From: Magicicada septendecula
Lineage: Eukaryota > Arthropoda > Insecta > Hemiptera > Cicadidae
Direction of reading: 5' to 3'
Length of the DNA: 64,000 bases
Assembly (NCBI GenBank): GCA_034769895.1
Contig: CM068367.1
Coordinates: forward strand, 114,870,573-114,934,572
The notes under the pieces: generated by a model
Told to the model about the DNA's origin: nothing
What the model saw: only the letters and a program-made list of their open reading frames with translations
Database searches by the model: none
Part shown: piece by piece, positions 49,641-61,000 of the stretch
Layout of the letters: every line of letters begins with the position of its first letter
How positions within the stretch are numbered: the first letter of the stretch is position 1
Translations under genes and position numbers: made by a program

Positions 49641-50517
49641 TATGAACCTGAAATCGGTTTATTAAGTAAAATCTAACATTTTATTGGGAACAAAATGACA
49701 TCTTGTTTGTTCAAAACAACCTACCGAATATATTGTGAGTACTTAGTCTGTTTGTGCCGGTCTTTCATTTCTCCAGTATAGGCAAAATTTATTTAAATTT
49801 ATTACTATTTTTTACAAATTAACTCAATAACAATAATGTTTAACAAAGTAAAGGATCGATTTTTAATTAAAATAATAATTTTAACAAATTTAACTACGAC
49901 TATTTATTTAAACATTAAATTTGAATCACAAGAATTAAAATTATTTGGAATTAATAGGAAATGTGAATGGAATGTTTCGATTTGTAAATTATCTATTTGC
50001 TGGAGCGAGTTCAGTTATAGTACGTGTAGCTTAACTAAAAAATATAGTCATTTATTTTTCTTAAAAGAAATAACTTCCTTTTGTTTGTTTTATACTCATT
50101 GTTTATCATGTAATTGTCGAGAATGTCTAATTACAGTTTTCCTGAAACGTCAGATATGGGTTTCATTCTCATGCTGAAACCGATTTTTAATTTCAGTGCT
50201 GACAAATTAGGATTAGACTCTGTTCGCAAGAAGTAGTTTCTATCTGTTCTAATATATTAGAGAGTTTTTCCCCCATAACATGGTTATTTGTTATTAGATT
50301 TGAATAAACAAGGTGTCGTTGTGTTTACAATAACCTATTCAAAAATTAATCTCATAACCTATAATTTGATAAAATTAAAATTTTCAGAGCTATTAGCGAT
50401 AAAAAAATTAAAGTAGCTGCCACTTTGAAATTTGAGATTGCAAAGTAACCGTGATATTTTATTAATTAAAAAACATTAATATAAGCATTTGTACCAAATT
50501 TTATTAATATATGGGGT
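49641..50517. other. unassigned sequence
   Basis: A 113-residue frame at 49836-50177 is Leu/Ile/Phe/Cys-rich and AT-biased, without a recognisable domain. Confidence 0.4.
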
Positions 50518-50911
50518 GGTCAGAGCACAAGCAGACCAAGTCCATTCTGTCATATTTCGAGAAACATAAGGATAAAGTTAATCATCAATGATTAGTTCTG
50601 GGGAGCATTTTAATCTCTGTTGACTGTTATAATTGCATTTAAGATATTAACTTAAATAATGATCATGGCCAAAAGTGCTGTTATAATTATTTTAATAAGA
50701 TTTTCTTTCTTTAATACTAAATATGAGGACTTGGTTCACTTGTGCTCTGAAAATATATGTGAATTGAAACCATGACTGCCACTAGTGCTGCTACAGTTGG
50801 CTAAATAACAAAGCATGGGCTTAGTCTGTTGTTGCTCTGAAAAGTATTCATTCTTGTGCTAGTACTGCATGCAAAATAGAGAATATAACAAAAATGGACT
50901 TGGCCTACTGA
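50518..50911. repeat. repeated 26-bp motif, four copies
   Basis: The motif GGACTTGGTCTGCTTGTGCTCTGA is present inverted at 50518-50546 and in diverged direct form at 50726-50754, 50817-50844 and (5' half only) 50896-50911. May be ends of an unrecognised DNA transposon. Confidence 0.5.
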
Positions 50912-51273
50912 ATATATATTGAACCTTTCTTGAGATAGGTTATAAATCTTTCCTAAAAAAAAAAAACAAAATAGAGGCCAGATGGGAAACGAGAAGTTTT
51001 CCGGATCTTTGTTTATATGAAGTTTTTTCTTATACTGCTGCATAGATTACAGATATGTATAGTGAGGAGACCTTTTACGTTAGACCTGTATATTAAAAAC
51101 TATCGATGGGAACAGGATACTCATCATCATTCGAACTGCATTTATAAACAATTGAAACTAATATTATTAAAATAATATTTTGAAAATTATTACTTGCTTT
51201 ATAGTTTATTTCCTCACTCTTTGTTTGTCTGCCTATGTAACAGCCTGTATATCTGTCTATATATATGTTTGTC

Positions 51274-51274
<1 letters not shown>

Positions 51275-51359
<85 letters not shown>

Positions 51360-51388
51360 CCTCTCTCTCTCTTTCTATCTCTCTCTGA
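51275..51388. repeat. (CTGT)n(TC)n microsatellite
   Basis: CTGT repeats passing into about 60 bp of TC and an imperfect tail. Confidence 0.95.
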
Positions 51389-52544
51389 GTATATGCATCT
51401 GTACACGATAATCGAGGTATATTGAGACTGGAGTATTAAGTGGCATATTGTTGATGGAGTTACTGTTGATGAAGTTACTGTCAGAGAAGTGTGTCAATGT
51501 ATTTACGTTACCCTAGTGAGGGAACAATGATTCAATTTACATGTTTTGTGCGTGTTCGCTGACGTGTTAAGCCGCGGCTTCCTACCCATCCGGTGCTGTC
51601 GTCTTAAGTGCGCCGATTCCTAATTCCGGCAACACTTCGTGACAAAATAAAGCCGAAATTCCTGGTATTTCCGTTTAGGTCGACGTCCGCTGAACAAAGC
51701 GGAGTGATAAGACATATAGGCGTGTGCAAATTTAAATTTCCTTAACAAAGCAAACAAAACTTAAATAAATATAAAATCATTTACTTTATTTTTAGATGTA
51801 TTAAACACAGTATTATTAAAAAGAAATTTGTTGATATACCGTATTTTAAATCAATTAACACTAATCAGTTGCAAACTATTTTATTTCTAGCTGAGGATTT
51901 AGAGATGTAGTCACCAGTCTAATCAATCCGGTTCAAGTACAAGCACATGGTTTTGTTTACATCGAGAAACAGTTTAAGAATGAACAAAATTTAGCTACGC
52001 TCAATAATTATAGATTCTGACATGGACAGTAGAAATCCGTATAACCAACGCTTCTTAAGCTACTATGGTACTTATTTACACGTAAACCAACGTATGACCC
52101 AAGAGTAGTCTTTCTAGACGATTCGGCGTTACCCCTAACCGTTATAAACAAGCATATATAATTTATACGTGAATCCTGTTGCATAAAGTTTATACGGAGA
52201 CTATAGTGATATGACACTGTTAAGCATTTAATATACATGGAAGATATTACAAAGTCGGTGCATGCTGTGTGACAGCAACTGTGAAGGCAAATTCTAATTA
52301 TGTACAAGAGAAGACCAAGACACAGAGAACTCGTCACGTATACGTTGTCAAAGGACATGGTTTAATAGGAAAGCAAAATGAAAGTACGCACACTCAACGA
52401 GCTTACTTACTTACTCTACTTATCCTGCGTGAATAAAGGCTGTACAAAGTATAGAGAAGAGACTCGAAGAAACTACAGCTTGAAAATTATAGTTTCATAA
52501 TACTATATAGTACATGGTAATGTACAGAATTGACGTAGGAGTTG
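51389..52544. other. unassigned sequence
   Basis: No conserved frame or repeat seen. Confidence 0.5.
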
Positions 52545-53170
52545 CTCCTGGCGGGATAAGAGAATTGCTTGATGTTTGGACTCTCCGTTTTCCACAGTAA
52601 AATTTGAAAATTCACGACTCTTCCCATATAATTTTATAATACATTTAAAAATTCTTTACATCTCAAAGTTTTTGCTTCAAGTATAAGGTTGAAAAAAAAT
52701 GGAAAAGCGCCAACATCAAACATATTAAATTTACTTATTAAATTAACTGTTATTAAATAATAATAATTCTGATTAACTGTTACTCAAATAAAACGTAATA
52801 AATCTCATCAAAGGATTACGAATCATTTTAATTCTACATTTGTATTCTCAATAGATTTTGTAAAAATTAGTATTTTTTAAAGATATTTTCAGAAACGTAC
52901 TTTTATTATCCCTTAGCACCATAATTTAGGGATGTTTTCTCGAGAATGTTAAAAGCAACTTACAGTACCGAGGGGTGTATAAGTAACTTATAAGCAAATG
53001 ACCGTATCCGAAAGTCTCAGTGCCATAACTAGGAGCTACTCCTCCTGACTGGACGGGAGTTGAGACCGGCTTGAAAAATGGACCCTCCATTTCCTTCAAG
53101 GCAAATGAGAAATTCAGCACTCTTCCCATATAATTTTGTAAATCCTTTGTGTCTCAAAGTTTTTGAGCAA
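52545..53170. repeat. two diverged direct repeats of about 140 bp
   Basis: 52545-52690 and 53032-53170 share GGAG.T.CTCCT, GACTCTTCCCATATAATTTT, and TCTCAAAGTTTTTG. Family unknown. Confidence 0.5.
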
Positions 53171-53540
53171 ACCATCGTAAAACATAAGTGTTTAAAAAAT
53201 TTAGGAAAAGCACTGATTTAAAAATATTGTCTCTTGATTAATCGTTACTCTGAGTCCTTCTGAAGATACTTTGAAAAACGAGGTTTTTTTACCCCTTTCC
53301 CAATTTGATTTAATGATTCTGTCCCAGGAATGTTTTAATCAACCTACAGAATTTATAATTCTGTAATAAATTCTTATCGTTTTCCCAAATCAAAGTCAAT
53401 AAGCTGCTAATTTAACTATGAAAAGACGACGGTTCAAACCATATAGACATTAGACTACGTGGGTCGTGACATAGACAACTCTGTAACGCAAAGTGTGTCT
53501 AGGCGAAAAGATAAAGGCAAACCAAGGTAAACGAAAGATA

Positions 53541-53910
53541 CGAGGGTCAGTTGAAAAGTTCGCGGAGCGAAAACTGTAGTTCAGCGGTAAAACTAAATTT
53601 TTCGTGTGCTGCAACATTTGTATTTTACGTGAACTCCTGTTAATTTCCAAATCGATCTATTAATTTATTCATTGTTTAGAAGCTGTTTAAAATTAACGTG
53701 TCATGAGTGTTTTGAAAAGCGGACAAAATCACACATAGTGGTGTGATTCTTTGTTAAAAACTGATTAGCGCCATCGGAAATTCAGAACGAAATTGTAAAT
53801 GTGTCAGGAGATGCTGTGAGTTCATCTCCAACGCATAAAAATTTCTTCCTCATTACAAAGAGACATCATACCATAAAAAATTATTCATTTGAAGTATGCC
53901 GCAACTAGTA
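53541..53910 (+). pseudogene. mariner transposase N-terminal remnant
   Basis: Starts TACGAGGGTCAGTTGAAAAG, a terminal sequence common in mariner elements. From about 53700 a frame with stops gives RPSEIQNEIVNVSGDAVSSS and then SFEVCR, recognisable as the helix-turn-helix region of mariner transposases. The catalytic domain and the right end are missing. Confidence 0.6.
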
Positions 53911-55177
53911 TATATGTACAAAGTAAATGCATATGGACCTTGTAAGTTGTATTTTCAATATATTTTTGCTCTATAGTGGTATATTTAAGAAGAACTTTTT
54001 CACTCTCTAATTTTTTTAATACAAACTTTGTCTTTGTTGAACACACCATTTCCACACAAAAAAAATATTATATTTACATTGTAATAAAATTCTTTAAACT
54101 CAAAAAACCACCAATATTATTTCATCATTTGAAAGGGAATGTCAAGCTATTTTCAGTAATATATGGTTGTATTAGGGTATCTGGAGAGAGATTTTAGCCA
54201 CAGATATTTTTCGATATATGCGTCACAACTTTGAAAGAATATTTATTTTTATATTTAAGAATAATTTTATCCATGATGAAAAATCATAATTCCATCTGAG
54301 TATCATCTGATTCTCCATAAAATTAGGGCAAATGAATAAATTTTGAAGCCTCTAGCTCAATAAATATTGATTTTACATAGAAAAGCCCAAATACATACAA
54401 GCTGGTTTCCCGCTCAAATTGTCCTCCGAAGTTCAAATCTCTTAAAACTTTAAACGACCATAATTCTGAAACTACTTGTTAGAATTAGACGAAATTTTGG
54501 ATTTTTTCTTACTTTTGTATTCATATAATGTGAACAAATTTTCATTAAAATCTGTGACAGTGGGTGTCGGCCCCTGAATGATTTGGCATGGAATGGCCCT
54601 ACAATGAGACTTCACACACATATCTATTGATCAGTCATAGTTCTGACAAAATTTCGTCATTTCGTTCTTCCCGATCGTAGTAAGCTAACATTATTACAAC
54701 AAATATTGTCGCTATTAATGTTTTAAATATAGTTATTAATCGTTAACACAAAAATAGGCACATTATTTATTATTATAATTTATTACAAGCGTGCATGTAA
54801 CGCGTAAAATGGTAAAATGTACTAACTTTCTGTATATAGTGATTTTTTTAACACAAGATCTGCAGTAAATTTACTAATATACCTACTTTTCATATGTACA
54901 CGAGTTACACATTCCGAGATATTTTATGAGCAAAACGTATTTGATAACAAACTATCGTTACGAATCGATTAGTGTTGCGGTTATAATGGCTTATAATTCC
55001 GAGAACCGTGTAATTGTACAAGGATTTTGTACTCGTCCGATGGATAATTTCTAGGAAATATATTTCAGAAAAAATTAAACAAATATACAATTTTTAGCCT
55101 ACACTGTTCTTCTCGTCTAATTATTGGACTCGAGAATTCTTCAACATGCAGTTTTAAATACGTCTCTTTTCAACCAA
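53911..55177. other. unassigned sequence
   Basis: No conserved frame; none of the short frames has a recognisable domain. Confidence 0.5.
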
Positions 55178-55450
55178 TGTTACAATCGTATCACGAATCG
55201 TCGCGTTGTTCAGTAAACCGATCACGGATCGTCGCGGATCGTCGGAAGCAGAATAGCTGACCCCAATGAAGTCACCGATTACGAACTTTAATTAGACACA
55301 ATGAACAGTTAGACACAATCAACAAAGGCACCTTTATACATGTTAAATCTGTCCAACACACAACAATGAATATTATTTACAGTTTCGCACTAAATAACAC
55401 AATGATCACTTCCTACTAAACCGCCACAATAACACGAAATCTCTAACATT
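55178..55450 (-). repeat. partial LTR, family B
   Basis: Begins TGTTACAATCG on the plus strand like 20266, and shares a GAACTTTAATT block and a CGCCACAATAA block with it. The other end is not definable; truncated or strongly diverged. Confidence 0.4.
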
Positions 55451-55929
55451 CGATCTCTAATATCGTCAGGACTAAACTTCTCTACCTCAAATATCTCACA
55501 CACACGCACGCACGCACGTACACTAACACGCCAGTTTTACAAATCGGAATGTAATGTTATTGGCAATCGGAATGTTATTTTAACTAAGTGTTTAATTCTC
55601 ATAAAAAATGTACACTTCTGAAAGCTATATATTTAAAGCTATATACTTAATCTGACCTCGGAAAGCTGAACATGAGATAGTAGAAAGCCAAGGCATGCTA
55701 TAGGAAGGAACGGAATCGACTCTTGGACCTGGCCAAGACCCACCAAGGGTTGTAGAGCCACGTTTGATGATGATGAAATACTTAATCTAAGTTACAAAGT
55801 TTTATGGTACACAGTCGGCCAAACATACTTCATTTCAGTGCGTAGGCTTTCACGGCCGGTGTCATTACGATTATTTTCTAAAACTTCCGGGCTGAAAGGC
55901 CGTGGTCGATTGCTTAAGATGCTGCTAAA

Positions 55930-55962
55930 CGTTTCGGCCGCACCACCGGTGGCCATCTTCAG
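55930..55962 (-). ncRNA. hammerhead ribozyme-like core
   Basis: Minus strand: CTGAAGA, T, stem GGCC/GGCC with an 11-base loop, GAAACG. Both boxes exact. Confidence 0.65.
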
Positions 55963-56113
55963 TAGCAAATGAAAGAAATGTGTTCGAATGGATGATACGC
56001 CGAACACGTCTCTCAATGGACTGGGAGCAAGCATAGGTTAGTTGCTTGTTCCCAGTCCATTGGGAGACGTGTTCGGCGTATCATCCATTCGAACACATTT
56101 CTTTCTTTTGCTA

Positions 56114-56146
56114 CTGAAGATGGCCACCGGTGGTGCGGCCGAAACG
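56114..56146 (+). ncRNA. hammerhead ribozyme-like core
   Basis: Inverted partner of 55930-55962, identical core. Confidence 0.65.
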
Positions 56147-56372
56147 TTTAGCAGCATCTTAAGCAATCGACCACGGCCTTTCAGCCCGGAAGTTTTAGAA
56201 AATAATCGTAATACTTCATTTCACTTCATATCCACTATAATACAAGTACACGGCAAATTAATATGTAATGAGAAAATTTATAAACCAGGAAGAAACATGA
56301 GGTATAGTGATGTTACTTTGATCATCGCAGAAGACGAGAGAGAACTAACATGAATAATAACAAAATTATACA

Positions 56373-56865
56373 CATTGTTATTGCCTCCAGAAGTGGTTAT
56401 GACTATAAAAATAGGTTAATTACCTTTCGTCACACTTCTTATATATCCAAGTTTAGGATAACTCGAGTTTCAACACTGTTATGTCATCATCAGATCCTTA
56501 AAATATTGTTGAAACTACATATATTGATGTTCACACATCTTGTCAAACGATAAAACAACACACACGAAGGGACGAAAACATTTAAACACTCAAAACATTT
56601 AAAACATTCAAAATAAATAGGGAACACACGATACTCGAACGTTGCCAACCTGTGCAGGACTGCGATGCACGGCAAAATTAGTCGACTCCAACTTGACCTT
56701 CGATCCTTCCTATCAATCTGTTACAGCTGAGTTCTCGCTCTATGTCATTAATTCTATTAAATAAAATTTTTATTTTTATGTTTTGATTTCTCATTATCCT
56801 AAACGTTATCCTAAACTTGGATATATAAGAAGTGTGACGAAAGGTAATTAACCTATTTTTATAGT
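56373..56865. mobile_element. Penelope-like element with inverted arms (third family)
   Basis: 493 bp flanked by 11-bp repeats AAAATTATACA (56362-56372 and 56866-56876). Unique left end of about 28 bp, then arms 56401-56460 and 56808-56864 inverted around a 345-bp centre. The left arm side carries a good hammerhead-like core on the minus strand. The centre has a 61-residue minus frame with no recognised domain. Confidence 0.75.
56462..56493 (-). ncRNA. hammerhead ribozyme-like core
   Basis: Minus strand: CTGATGA, T, stem GACA/TGTT, GAAA, then the palindrome CTCGAG followed by TTA, which would fit helix III and a cleavage triplet. Confidence 0.65.
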
Positions 56866-56972
56866 AAAATTATACAAATGAAATAGAGAACACGATTTGG
56901 AAATAGATCGGTCTAACGCAAATACCATATAACGACCGCAACACCAACAATTTGATCAGTATCAATGAGTTA

Positions 56973-57522
56973 AGATGTTAGTAATGTTTGGATCATAAGG
57001 GGCACATACATTGCTACGTTCGTTTAGATCAAAGACAATTACGTAACTGTCGAGATAATTCCAAATTGGCTTCCCACACGTTCATCGACTAGTCGGTCGG
57101 CATGTTACTTCCAGGTCGGACTTTTATCTAGTCTCCAGGTTGTTCAAGCGCTTTAACTACGCAATTATTCTCGGCACGCTGCTGGCAAAATTGAAGATAC
57201 TTCTGGTACACTAACGGGGTATAAATGTAAGCATCCAATACCCGGCTCAGTTTAGTTAAACTTGGCGTTTTATCAGCGCGCTTCGCAGAGATTTTTGCAG
57301 TTTATTGAGAAGTGATAATTGTATTAATTAGTGGAAAACTGTAATAAGGTGACATATATGGTCAACGTTTGGACAAATTTAACTTAAATAATTCTGTAAG
57401 AGTGTTTTGTTGATTTATAACTGTTGTTTGGGTCTAATTAAAGTTTCTAATTGGTGATTTAATTGGTGTCAGTTACTCTGTTTCCAATGAAAAACACGAC
57501 GATCGGTTTGACAGTCGGAACA
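56973..57522 (+). repeat. LTR, family B, plus orientation
   Basis: The 3' half matches the family: TTAAAGTTTCTAATTGGTG, CACGACGATCGG and a GGAACA end. A TATA box and initiator are well placed. The start at TGTTAGTAATG is inferred. No obvious target duplication, so it may be followed by internal sequence. Confidence 0.55.
57220..57251 (+). promoter_or_regulatory. LTR core promoter: TATA and arthropod initiator
   Basis: TATAAAT starts at 57220 and TCAGT has its A at 57249, 29 bases downstream: the usual spacing of an arthropod TATA-Inr promoter. Confidence 0.6.
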
Positions 57523-58985
57523 GTACATAAAGATCAAATCAATGGACGCACCCTCATTCAGTACCTTCTCAATCCAGATTTGATAGTCCGAACGGCAGTT
57601 TAGAAGGCCATTACTCATATCTCTAACTTCTTGTTCAGAATCGCTGTGCCAGTATAACCAGCACTAATCCAACCCCACGTACTGAAATGGTGTTAAAAGC
57701 GCAGAAAGGCTTGAACAGTGTGAAGAGACAGTCCCCCCCCCCTCAGCATTGACAGCGGTAAATTGTATAAATTAAACATAGTAACACTTAAATTAGAGAA
57801 ACACTAGATGGAACACATTTTTTTCAATAATCATTTTTGAAAAAAGTAATCAGTTGACTCGACCTATCCCCCACCTGTAAAAAAAACATTCGACTTATTT
57901 TTTGGTAAAATTTTGTTTGATGCATTTTGTTTGGCTAACTATTAAACTATAATTTGGATGAAAACATTTTTGAAAAGTTTGTCACTGATTTAACTAACAT
58001 AGTTATCGCTATCTTACACTGGACCAAAAGTCAATTAAAAGTGTTTTAAACCCAGACGGGACCAGAATTGAAACATTATTAATATTATTTATATTGGTTT
58101 CTACTATCTAATGCTAAAAATTAAACTACAATAGGGTATGTTAAAGGAAACTAAACACATGAACAATTAATTGGAGCATTACACCAACGCTTTTTTATCA
58201 AAAGTAGCAAACAATTGTACAGTGACTAAATTGATCATTCTTTATTTTATTTTTTACTATTTCTTTTCATTGACAAATTATCATGTTATTTATAATGCGC
58301 CCCTTTACGTTTGCAGTATTTCTTATAAATGTTTATCGAGTATATCCTACTGAAATATTTATTAATAAAAGTGTTATATGTATAATAATTTAGTAAAACA
58401 TTTACTAATTCACTTAATTCTGAACATTTAAAATGACATAGTTATTAAAACAACGTATTTGTGTGACAGGAATATTAATTTAAAATTTTATATAAATTAT
58501 TATCAAATTTTTTGTAACACAATTACATTATTTAATTGGGTGAATGACTAATCGTCGAAACAGTGTCACATTGGCCAGGTCAAAACAATAAAAATGTACG
58601 TGTTTTTCTAGCATGTGGTCAACTAAAATTGAGAAACAAATACATTTTTTAATTAAAAAAGTACTAAACAAAACTGTGCAACCGGCATGTGTCATTTTAT
58701 TTTCACGTAAACGTAATACATAACTTTTTCTTGTACTCTCAACCTGTAATTCACTCCAGTAATAATTTTATTGAACAGTTTAATCAAAAATATATTAAGT
58801 AATTTAGAGGCTATAAAGACTGTACACGTCGATCCTTTATCTTTAATCAATAAAATTCATACAACGTTGCGGATACCTTGGTCGGTACGAGAGTAGAAAA
58901 TATCGGTATGGAGAACCATATATAACTTCCATGTTCTAAGATTTATCTTTAAAATCATTTTCGAAATGAAATATTTCAATAGAAT
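57523..58985. other. unassigned sequence
   Basis: The first part may be retrotransposon internal DNA; no frames recognised. Poly-C at about 57733-57742. Confidence 0.45.
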
Positions 58986-58995
58986 CTACTTCTTT

Positions 58996-59169
58996 CTACT
59001 TACTGCTTCAGCCTTAACCACAGTATTGTGGTCACTAAAGTATACCACCTCACGTTATCGCATTCGATTTTCACTAATGATGGAAGTCGATGGCACTGCC
59101 GAAACGTCTGGTTTTGCAGAAAACATTCGACTACGGCCAAACAGCCCGGGAAGGAATTTTAACAACAAA
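58996..59169 (+). mobile_element. 174-bp solo Penelope-like/hammerhead element
   Basis: Flanked by 10-bp repeats CTACTTCTTT (58986-58995 and 59170-59179). Contains one hammerhead-like core followed by TTCGACTACGGCC and CAGCCCGG, homologous to the arm of the palindrome at 55.9-56.2 kb. No inverted partner. Confidence 0.65.
59074..59106 (+). ncRNA. hammerhead ribozyme-like core
   Basis: CTAATGA (one change), stem GGAAGT/ACTGCC (five of six pairs), GAAAC, then GTC directly. Confidence 0.5.
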
Positions 59170-59687
59170 CTACTTCTTTGTTGCCGATAACGTAGTACAT
59201 ATATAAAAAATCATCCCCTCAACCTTCAACTATAATTTTCATTTATAGAAAATTACCCCCACTCCGGGTATATAAAATCAACTAGCCTCTTCATTTATAG
59301 ATATTCATCTACGTTTCTACAGTGCATTATTATTATCTTGTTATCAGGATACTTTATTTATCAAAATTAAGTACTTTACTCTTGTTAAAACGTAAAAGGT
59401 TGCAGGTAAACTACCCCTTTCCCTTACCCGATGTTCACCAAAATCAACAGATCTTGAGTTCCCTACAATTTAGGATCGTGTGCAAAAAATTATCTGATTC
59501 TGTTTAACTTACAATAAAATAAGAAAAATATATTCCGGTTGAAACTAAAAATTATTATTAATTATTTTCTTGGATTTCGTTGTCCATGACGTGTCCGTTA
59601 CTTAACTAAATATCACTATAATATTGACGACTCGGAACACTAAGTTTTTTATAAGTAAAAACGTAAAGTTTTACCTTACAGCCTAAA

Positions 59688-59717
59688 CCGGCTTTCACCT
59701 ATAGAAGGCTTCATCAG
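59688..59717 (-). ncRNA. hammerhead ribozyme-like core
   Basis: Minus strand: CTGATGA, AG, stem CCT/AGG, T, GAAA, GCCGG. Core boxes exact, stem II short. Confidence 0.55.
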
Positions 59718-60133
59718 GGGCTGTCGTAAGTAGCGCTGTTCGTCTTGTTGTTGGCGACGAGATAGTTTTTCGAAAGATCGAAGCTGTGTGTGTGTGGTGA
59801 GATGTGTTCGAATAATGCGTGCGATTTGAATTGTGTCTGTTCGTTTAGGATGTCGTTTTTATTTGTTTTTGTGTGTTTGTATATTTCTAATTGTTCTAGA
59901 GTGTCTAGTTTTCGGCCTTTTGTGTGTACGTGTAGTATGTTCATGTTCTTGTCGATGTTTTTATATGTGTGGTTTGCTTCAATGAGGTGGTTTGCTTCAA
60001 TGAGGTGGTTTGCGAAGGTAGATTCTGTAGTGGTGTGGAGTGCTTTTGTGTGTTCACTGTATCTCTGTTTGAAGCTACGTCCTGTCTGGCCTATGTAGAA
60101 TTTATTGCAATTTGAACAATTTAGCTTATATAC
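59714..60133 (-). CDS. GIY-YIG endonuclease domain of a Penelope-like element, partial, no stops
   Basis: 139 codons are open from 60133 to the stop at 59714: VYKLNCSNCNKFYIGQTGRS with the CxxC cysteines and the YIG motif, then FKQRYSEHTKAL with the conserved Arg and Glu-His, then NHTYKNIDKN, KGRKLDTLEQLEIYK and LNEQTQFKSHALFEH. The layout (VYKL, CxxC, YIG, R..EH, downstream LE..EIY) is that of Penelope-like GIY-YIG domains, which cut DNA for target-primed integration. There is no start codon: the right arm joins just before the domain. An 18-bp in-frame duplication (59969-60004) repeats NHLIEA. The stop codon overlaps the left-arm hammerhead core. Confidence 0.85.
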   Translation of the reverse strand, partial: VYKLNCSNCNKFYIGQTGRSFKQRYSEHTKALHTTTESTFANHLIEANHLIEANHTYKNIDKNMNILHVHTKGRKLDTLEQLEIYKHTKTNKNDILNEQTQFKSHALFEHISPHTHSFDLSKNYLVANNKTNSATYDSP

Positions 60134-60138
60134 ACCGG

Positions 60139-60168
60139 GTGATGAAGCCTTCTATAGGTGAAAGCCGG
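60139..60168 (+). ncRNA. hammerhead ribozyme-like core
   Basis: Partner of 59688-59717; here the first base of the box is altered (GTGATGA), the GAAA is intact. Confidence 0.45.
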
Positions 60169-60472
60169 TTTAGGCTGTAAGGTAAAACTTTACGTTTTTA
60201 CTTATGAAAAACTTAGTGTTCCGAGTCGTCAATATTATAGTGATATTTATTAATTATTATGTAATTAGAATAATTGTGAGGAAATATAAATAAATTTATG
60301 TGTTCATAAATGCTCAAATTTTTCTTGTTATATATTGTATATTATTAATAATAAAACTTTTTACAAGAATATATTATATTTTGTAAATTACGTTATGTTT
60401 CGAGAGTATTAAATGATAATTTAAATTAATTAATTAATTTAACATTAATTTATTAATTTATAACTTATGATG

Positions 60473-60498
60473 ATAGTTGGATTACTATCGATACCTAT
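60473..60498 (+). ncRNA. degenerate hammerhead-like core
   Basis: TTATGATGA, stem TAGT/ACTA, then CGATACC in place of CGAAACA. Confidence 0.3.
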
Positions 60499-60927
60499 GT
60501 AATTTACAAAATGTAATATATTGTTGTAAAATGTTTTATTATTATTAATAATATAAAATTTATATATGTGTACTCTATCTGCTGATACCGTCCATCTCGC
60601 ATTGGAATTGTATTAGTTTCAAATGAGCTTTCAAACGAACTTTGAAATTTTTATGTAAATTATTATGCACTGCTGCTGCACTTAATAAAACATGCATCAA
60701 AGTACAGTCATACATCACAGCATAAAATGTTGATATATTATGAACAGAATACACGGCCCCCCGGTGGTAGACCAATTCCACATTCGCATTGATAGGCGAA
60801 GTTATAAAGACGACTGGTATACATTCAATTAGTAATTTACATATTGCACTACTGTATTTATACGTATAGTGTTTGTACGTTTTATATATAGTTAGTATAC
60901 TATATACATATTTGAATGTTTGACACG

Positions 60928-60942
60928 CGCGCGCGCGCGCGT
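60928..60942. repeat. (CG)n run
   Basis: Seven CG units adjoining a Penelope-like arm. Confidence 0.9.
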
Positions 60943-61000
60943 AATTAATAATAATACAAATTTTTACAAGAATGTATTGTTTATTATGTAAATTACACAT

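Larger units (their letters stand above)
55838..56210. mobile_element. Penelope-like foldback, near-perfect palindrome
   Basis: 373 bp flanked by perfect 13-bp repeats ATACTTCATTTCA (55825-55837 and 56211-56223). After a unique left end of about 26 bp (GTGCGTAGGCTTTCACGGCC...) two arms of about 165 bp are inverted with very few differences around a spacer of about 10 bp. Each arm has an exact hammerhead-like core. The apparent proteins on both strands are translations of the arms, not genes. Confidence 0.88.
59567..60246 (-). mobile_element. Penelope-derived element, copy 3, with GIY-YIG frame
   Basis: 680 bp flanked by perfect 12-bp repeats TTATTAATTATT (59555-59566 and 60247-60258). Unique left end (CTTGGATTTCGTTGTCCATG and following), left arm about 59608-59717, right arm about 60139-60246, and between them an open GIY-YIG endonuclease frame read on the minus strand towards the left arm. 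Same family as copies at 9.1 and 32.6 kb. RT is absent, so the copy is 5'-truncated with an inverted terminal repeat added. Confidence 0.88.

Noticed and set aside
53263..53290. CTGAAGA followed by GAAAAACG
   Set aside because: Only six bases separate the boxes, too few for stem II.
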